A stretch of 46,101 nucleotides of DNA. It comes from UBA1189 sp045660385. GTDB lineage: Bacteria; Bacteroidota; Bacteroidia; Bacteroidales; Bacteroidaceae. The notes below the pieces were generated by a model, which made no database searches, was not told where the DNA came from, and saw only the letters and a program-made list of their open reading frames with translations. Location: the NCBI GenBank assembly GCA_045660385.1, contig JAZRDT010000025.1, positions 1 to 46,101 on the forward strand, given 5' to 3'. Of the stretch, positions 42,901 through 46,101 are shown in pieces. Within the stretch, counting starts at the first letter, position 1. Each line of letters starts with the position of its first letter. The translations under genes were made by a program, and so were the position numbers.

Positions 42901-44433
42901 AGCGACTTTTGAAGGAGTATAGCGGCTTTCGAGTTGGAAACGTCCATTAGGATCTTCCAAACGGATATCGCAACCCACTGACTGGGGATTGTAATGTCCA
43001 TCGAACGCTATATATTGGTAACTGTAGTCCAGCAATTGCATCTTGGTTGCTTGCCCACTGAAGGTTCCCTGTATAGGGAATGGGCCGGACTCAGAATCAA
43101 AATCGTAGGCTCCTTCAGCTTCGAGCACGAGGTTGGTCTTTACGAGTGGACTCGACGGAACGACCTGACCTACATGAACATCCGTACCGGTGAGAGAGGT
43201 GAAAAAGTTACCCTCCCGATCCATCGTGGCATGAGCTTCGACTGAGCCCACATCGGTTGCTACTGAAAGGTTGACATCGGCCAATCCGTTTTCGCACTTG
43301 GCATCTCCCCTGGCTGTGACACCACCGACACGGACGACCTCCTGGGGTATGAAACCGTACACCTCGGGGGCGCTGGCCTCAAGCATGCTCCATAGGTGGG
43401 GAGTGAGACGGGCCTCGTGCAAGGTGACCTGGGCATTGGCGACCTGTCTGTTGCGCAGCGAAACTGCGCCATCGGCCTTGAATACCAAATCCTTATGATG
43501 GCTCTGAACGCCCAACTCCTTGATATTGATACGCGAAGCGTTACCGATGAAGTCTGCACTCAGATATATCTTCTCATCCAGTCCCTTCACCTGAGGCAAT
43601 ATCCAAGCAAAGTCGCTGGGTGTGACATAGGATGATTGGGTGCGCCCCTTCACGATGATGCTCTCGGCAAACTTATCGGGCGAATAGCTTGCCCAAACTG
43701 TATCCAAGCGCAAAGTGGTATGCGGCATATCGAGACGGAAATTGGCCAACGTGGCTCCATGATGATTACCCACAAGGCGGAAGTAAAGGTCATCGACCTG
43801 AAGGCCCGAACGCTCGACAAATTCCAACTGGCGTACCATCACGCTGAGCGTGTCGCTGGTGAAGGCTTTTAGCGACAGGTGTGCCGACAGGTCGTTGACT
43901 GCAATATGATGAGGATCAAACTCTGACTTAGCTGGCATGGAATGTACATCGTACCGGATATTGGCATGGCGAATTAGCAACGAATTGATACGGAGATTAA
44001 CCTTCGACAACTCGCGTTTCTTCTGCTTATCGGAAAAGGCGTCAATCAAGAACCGGAAGTTGGCCTCACCATCCTCTGCATCTTGATATATAACGATATT
44101 GGGATTGAACAAACGGATGTTGCGTATCGAAATCTGCTTGTGTTTGACAAGCGGCGTCCACTCCACTTTTGCCGCTACCCTATCGACCGAAAGCAGGTGT
44201 TCACCCTCCTGGTCATCAATTTCCAAACTGTCAATCACAAGGTCGTTCGGAAACAGCCAATGCACCCCAGCCAAATCAACACGAGTACCAATACGGTTCT
44301 CCAATTCGGTAGCCAATATCACAGACACCCGACGCTGCACCCTCGGGGAGTTCAGCAACACGGTGGCGACTACGACAAGGATTGCCGCCAGGCTCAACAC
44401 GAACTGTATGTATCGTCTTCTCTTTATTTTCAC
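39949..44433 (-). CDS. TamB-like (AsmA superfamily) envelope protein
   Basis: A 1494-residue protein with an N-terminal membrane anchor (YIQFVLSLAAILVVVATVLL, 8-27) and a very long periplasmic beta-taco region typical of TamB/AsmA proteins, which bridge the membranes and move lipids or assist outer-membrane assembly. NRIGTRVDLAGVHW near the start, repeated DLSAHLS-type and LNLDYLL-type strands, and the conserved C-terminal DUF490/TamB domain (YGTYTVDHGGYRLSLQDV, QFIYLLGVRKFY, LLSGIISSDNWNL) support the call. The last about 25 residues are strongly basic and Ala-rich (REAKREAKRVAREARKAAKR). No TamA-like gene is adjacent. Confidence 0.87.
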   Translation of the reverse strand: MKIKRRRYIQFVLSLAAILVVVATVLLNSPRVQRRVSVILATELENRIGTRVDLAGVHWLFPNDLVIDSLEIDDQEGEHLLSVDRVAAKVEWTPLVKHKQISIRNIRLFNPNIVIYQDAEDGEANFRFLIDAFSDKQKKRELSKVNLRINSLLIRHANIRYDVHSMPAKSEFDPHHIAVNDLSAHLSLKAFTSDTLSVMVRQLEFVERSGLQVDDLYFRLVGNHHGATLANFRLDMPHTTLRLDTVWASYSPDKFAESIIVKGRTQSSYVTPSDFAWILPQVKGLDEKIYLSADFIGNASRINIKELGVQSHHKDLVFKADGAVSLRNRQVANAQVTLHEARLTPHLWSMLEASAPEVYGFIPQEVVRVGGVTARGDAKCENGLADVNLSVATDVGSVEAHATMDREGNFFTSLTGTDVHVGQVVPSSPLVKTNLVLEAEGAYDFDSESGPFPIQGTFSGQATKMQLLDYSYQYIAFDGHYNPQSVGCDIRLEDPNGRFQLESRYTPSKVAPAYRLTLQADSLNLHAMNLIEMHEDKLFSVRVNADGVGADVNHLTGFVSLDSLTLHKGTEDYVIKQIALYSTDPEEQMLSLSSDFMEGSVRGDFTYESLYHSVLSHLHRYLPSVCSDCAQGHKHTDNICTANFKIHNLSPLQEFLLLPVEIRQAVNIEGFINDHTQDFSLQASVPQVEFNGMLLSNIGVRCEPSENGLNAYVSGTQHSDDAVSTSVNLLANANDDMVNLGLMWETDPEALFDGAFYAKVGFALDEEGDLVAQVQTDSSHTTINHSQWMLYPFRAEIAPENISIRDFRFEHGGDQFLTIDGSVADNSVDTLRVKVNNLDLNYLLTLAKLKGISFGGNVSGYVDLANLYSETPYVDARIDAQDFTFCNGLMGDAIAHAYWNQDSTRLDFIADVSEVPQRVSVVSGYADLADRQLRLDIDADSINVLFLNGLLKNFMSDVKGNASGNIVIAGPLDELDIVEGALLTDAEFRLIPTCATYRFKDTLHFEPAHIYLRGIEAYDQRGQKGIVNGVVEHDDLRTFAYDLYVDAQNLLGIDLPDTGSDNFYTTIFGTGEVHVNGGPGKPLEVDIMAQPEKGSIFALNLVNPDVTSSESFITFRDRASKRNTPTISTTTTTRMRRRAARPSETLELDIVASITPDATLKLVMNQAVDDHISVTGSGELQIDIKDDDINLYGTYTVDHGGYRLSLQDVINKDFEVLRGSTVTFDGDPMNSRLDIVARHVVNSVPLKDLTPDATGSVRVNCLLRIGGTLEAPELVFDLELPQGTEEEKAIVRSYTSTEEQMSMQFIYLLGVRKFYTMDLAQNPGIDAVGGMENLLGNTISGQINNLLSGIISSDNWNLASNIRTENMMTGIDDPMANMEVQGILEGRLLDNRLLINGNFGYRDNPMYASNFVGDFDIRYLLRSDLSLKGYNKTNDRYFTKTSLTTQGIGLLFQRDFSYLIPRKNDKVTRKVAREAKREAKRVAREARKAAKRIE

Positions 44434-44591
44434 TTTACTATAAGTGCATATTAGTTGACAAAATTAGTGCATGGCAATAGAAAAAGCAAATTTATTTTCA
44501 TTTTTCCCCCATCGTTTCCAAAAAATCACACCAAGCCCCGTAGCACCACAAATAAATCAGCATAAAGTTTCGCTATTCGTAAATAATTGTT

Positions 44592-44599
44592 AACTTTGC
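44592..44599 (+). promoter_or_regulatory. Putative nqr operon promoter
   Basis: TAACTTTG, 43 nt before the nqrA ATG, with TTTCG about 22 nt upstream as a possible -33 box. The rest of the 208-nt gap 44434-44641 shows nothing else. Confidence 0.6.
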
Positions 44600-44641
44600 A
44601 CGAATTTTGTATATTCAAGTTAACTAACTATTATAAAAGTT

Positions 44642-45991
44642 ATGCCAGAAGTAATTAAATTACGAAAAGGCCTAGACATTAAACTCAAAGGCACAGCCGA
44701 GAAGGAGTTGGTAGCAGTTAAGGCTGCTCAAGCGTATGCGCTTGTACCCGATGACTTCGTGGGTGTTACTCCCAAGGTAATAGTTGCCGAGGGCCAGCAT
44801 GTCAAGGCCGGGGAAGCTTTGTTTGTAGACAAGAAGCGTCCCGAAGTGAAGTTCGTGAGTCCTGTTTCGGGCACAGTAGCTGCGGTTAACCGTGGTGCAC
44901 GCCGTAAGGTGATGAGCATCGTCGTTACCCCCGATGCAAAGCAGGAGTACGCCGAATTTGGTGTGAAGAGTGTCCATTCACTCAATGGTGAGCAAGTAAA
45001 GCAGGCGTTGCTCGACAGCGGTATGTTTGCGTTCCTCCGCCAACGTCCCTACGACGTGGTGGCCAACCCCAACAGCCGTCCTAAGGCAATCTTCGTATCT
45101 GCATTCGACAGCAAGCCCCTCGCTCCCGACTTCGAGTATGTAATCAAGGGCAATGAGGCCGATTTCCAGGCTGGTCTCAGCGCACTCGCCAAGATGGCTC
45201 CCACCTACCTGGGCGTCAGCGGAAAGCAGACACATCTCAATATCGTGGATGCAAAGAACGTAGAGATCAATGTGTTCAAGGGTAAGCACCCCGCTGGAAA
45301 CGTAGGCGTTCAAATCAACCACATCAACCCCATCAACAAGGGTGAGATTGTATGGACCGTAGGTGCAGAGGAGACAATCTTCATCGGCCGCCTGTTCAAC
45401 AAGGGTATCGTAGACCTCACACGCACCATTGCAGTTGCCGGTTCGCAAGTTGAGAACCCTGCATACAGCAAGGTTGTGCTCGGTGCTCAGATCAGCAGCA
45501 TCGTAGAGGGTCGCATCAAGGGTGGTTGCGTAAACCGTATCATCAACGGCAACGTGCTCACTGGCCCCGCGACAACAGAGGAGGGCTACCTCGGCGCATT
45601 TGCCAACATGGTGACCATTATCCCCGATGGCAGCGACAAGCATGAAATCCTTGGTTGGGCTATGCCTCGCTTCAAGGAGTTCAGCGTAAGCCGCGCTTAC
45701 TTCAGCTTCCTCTGTCCCAATAGAGAGTATGTGCTCGATGCACGTCTCAAGGGTGAGGAGCGCCATATGATCAACTCTAACGAGTACGACAAAGTGTTCC
45801 CCATGGATATCTACCCCGAATACCTCATCAAGGCAATCATTGCCGGCGACATCGAGAAGATGGAGGCTGCAGGTATCTACGAGGTGGCTCCCGAAGACTT
45901 TGCCCTGTGTGAATTTGTAGATTCGTCTAAACTTGAGCTGCAGCGCATCGTTCGCGAAGGACTGATGAAGCTCCGCTCTGAAATGGAATAA
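44642..45991 (+). CDS. nqrA: Na+-translocating NADH-quinone reductase subunit A
   Basis: A 449-residue NqrA of normal length. Markers are the opening VIKLRKGLDIKLKGTAEKEL, the lipoyl-like FVSPVSGTVAAVNRGARRKV, and the later GGCVNRIINGNVLTGPATTE and FLCPNREYVLDARLKGEERH. NqrA is the cytoplasmic peripheral subunit of the six-subunit sodium pump that oxidises NADH and reduces quinone. It opens the operon, with nqrB starting 3 nt after its stop. Confidence 0.95.
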   Translation: MPEVIKLRKGLDIKLKGTAEKELVAVKAAQAYALVPDDFVGVTPKVIVAEGQHVKAGEALFVDKKRPEVKFVSPVSGTVAAVNRGARRKVMSIVVTPDAKQEYAEFGVKSVHSLNGEQVKQALLDSGMFAFLRQRPYDVVANPNSRPKAIFVSAFDSKPLAPDFEYVIKGNEADFQAGLSALAKMAPTYLGVSGKQTHLNIVDAKNVEINVFKGKHPAGNVGVQINHINPINKGEIVWTVGAEETIFIGRLFNKGIVDLTRTIAVAGSQVENPAYSKVVLGAQISSIVEGRIKGGCVNRIINGNVLTGPATTEEGYLGAFANMVTIIPDGSDKHEILGWAMPRFKEFSVSRAYFSFLCPNREYVLDARLKGEERHMINSNEYDKVFPMDIYPEYLIKAIIAGDIEKMEAAGIYEVAPEDFALCEFVDSSKLELQRIVREGLMKLRSEME

Positions 45992-45994
45992 GCT

Positions 45995-46101
45995 ATGGGA
46001 TTGAGACAATTTGTAGACAAGATTAAGCCGAACTTCGAGAAGGGTGGCAAGCTCCACGCTTTCCGTTCAGTGTTCGGCGGGTTCGAGACATTCCTCTTCG
46101 T
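45995..46101 (+). CDS. nqrB: Na+-translocating NADH-quinone reductase subunit B (start only)
   Basis: An ATG 3 nt after the nqrA stop opens a frame that runs off the right edge. The 35 visible residues (MGLRQFVDKIKPNFEKGG, then LHAFRSVFGGFETFLF) match the N terminus of NqrB, the membrane subunit carrying covalently bound FMN and riboflavin. The usual nqrB position after nqrA supports the call. Confidence 0.9.
   Translation, partial: MGLRQFVDKIKPNFEKGGKLHAFRSVFGGFETFLF

Noticed and set aside
45046..46057. Long minus-strand frame opposite nqrA
   Set aside because: It is the antisense shadow of nqrA, a clear family member with normal codon pattern.

Overview
The window comes from a member of the order Bacteroidales, probably the Prevotellaceae/Bacteroidaceae side. 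Four things point there: promoters with the Bacteroidetes -7 box TAnnTTTG (mostly TATCTTTG or TAACTTTG); a type IX secretion (T9SS) C-terminal sorting domain and a DUF5103 T9SS plug-like protein; Bacteroidales-type families (Porin_10, DUF4468, DUF1460, NagB/PIG-L fusion, malic enzyme/phosphotransacetylase fusion); and a Na+-translocating NQR operon. No phage, insertion sequence or CRISPR array was found. The DNA reads as chromosomal core with a small surface-glycan island.

Layout. 1-2219: the end of an unidentified gene, then a cutC-transglutaminase operon on the minus strand. 2532-8739: sugar-phosphate metabolism, with a phosphohexomutase (+), a GH43 arabinanase directly downstream of a NagB-like/PIG-L fusion (-), and nagA (-). 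9010-10284: an anaerobic sulfatase-maturase-type radical SAM enzyme. 10316-18396: a glycan cluster with a flippase (-), three glycosyltransferases (+), a tRNA-Glu/Glu/Ser cluster (-), an FdtA-like ketoisomerase fused to an acyltransferase, and a DegT-type aminotransferase. The last two would make and acylate a 3-amino-3,6-dideoxyhexose for the glycan. 18507-22427: DUF4468 protein, a 56-residue membrane protein, a Porin_10 porin and a Gfo/Idh/MocA oxidoreductase. 22545-30243 (-): maf, DUF2520 protein, nitroreductase, a large T9SS-secreted CotH/lamin-tail protein and malic enzyme. 30244-35422 (-): an FtsX-like remnant, a DUF805 protein, an ECF sigma/membrane anti-sigma/effector operon and a DUF5103 protein. 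35495-46101: DUF1460 amidase-like protein (+), ZIP transporter (-), OmpA lipoprotein (-), proS (+), a TamB-like protein (-), and the start of the nqr operon (+).

The least expected content lies between or inside the genes. A family of about 76-bp imperfect palindromes with outward -7 boxes sits at several promoters (2237-2410, 15640-15728, 30275-30391). A separate 83-bp tandem promoter repeat lies upstream of the glycosyltransferases (11917-12097). Low-complexity repeats of the CAATTCTCAATTTTC and ATGAATGATGAA types lie between genes and also enter reading frames: an in-frame insertion in the aminotransferase, the DUF1460 C terminus and the TamB stop codon. The NagB half of the fusion has lost two catalytic residues. 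Identifications come from reading motifs in the translations. No database search was possible, so family names rest on recognised motifs and recollection.
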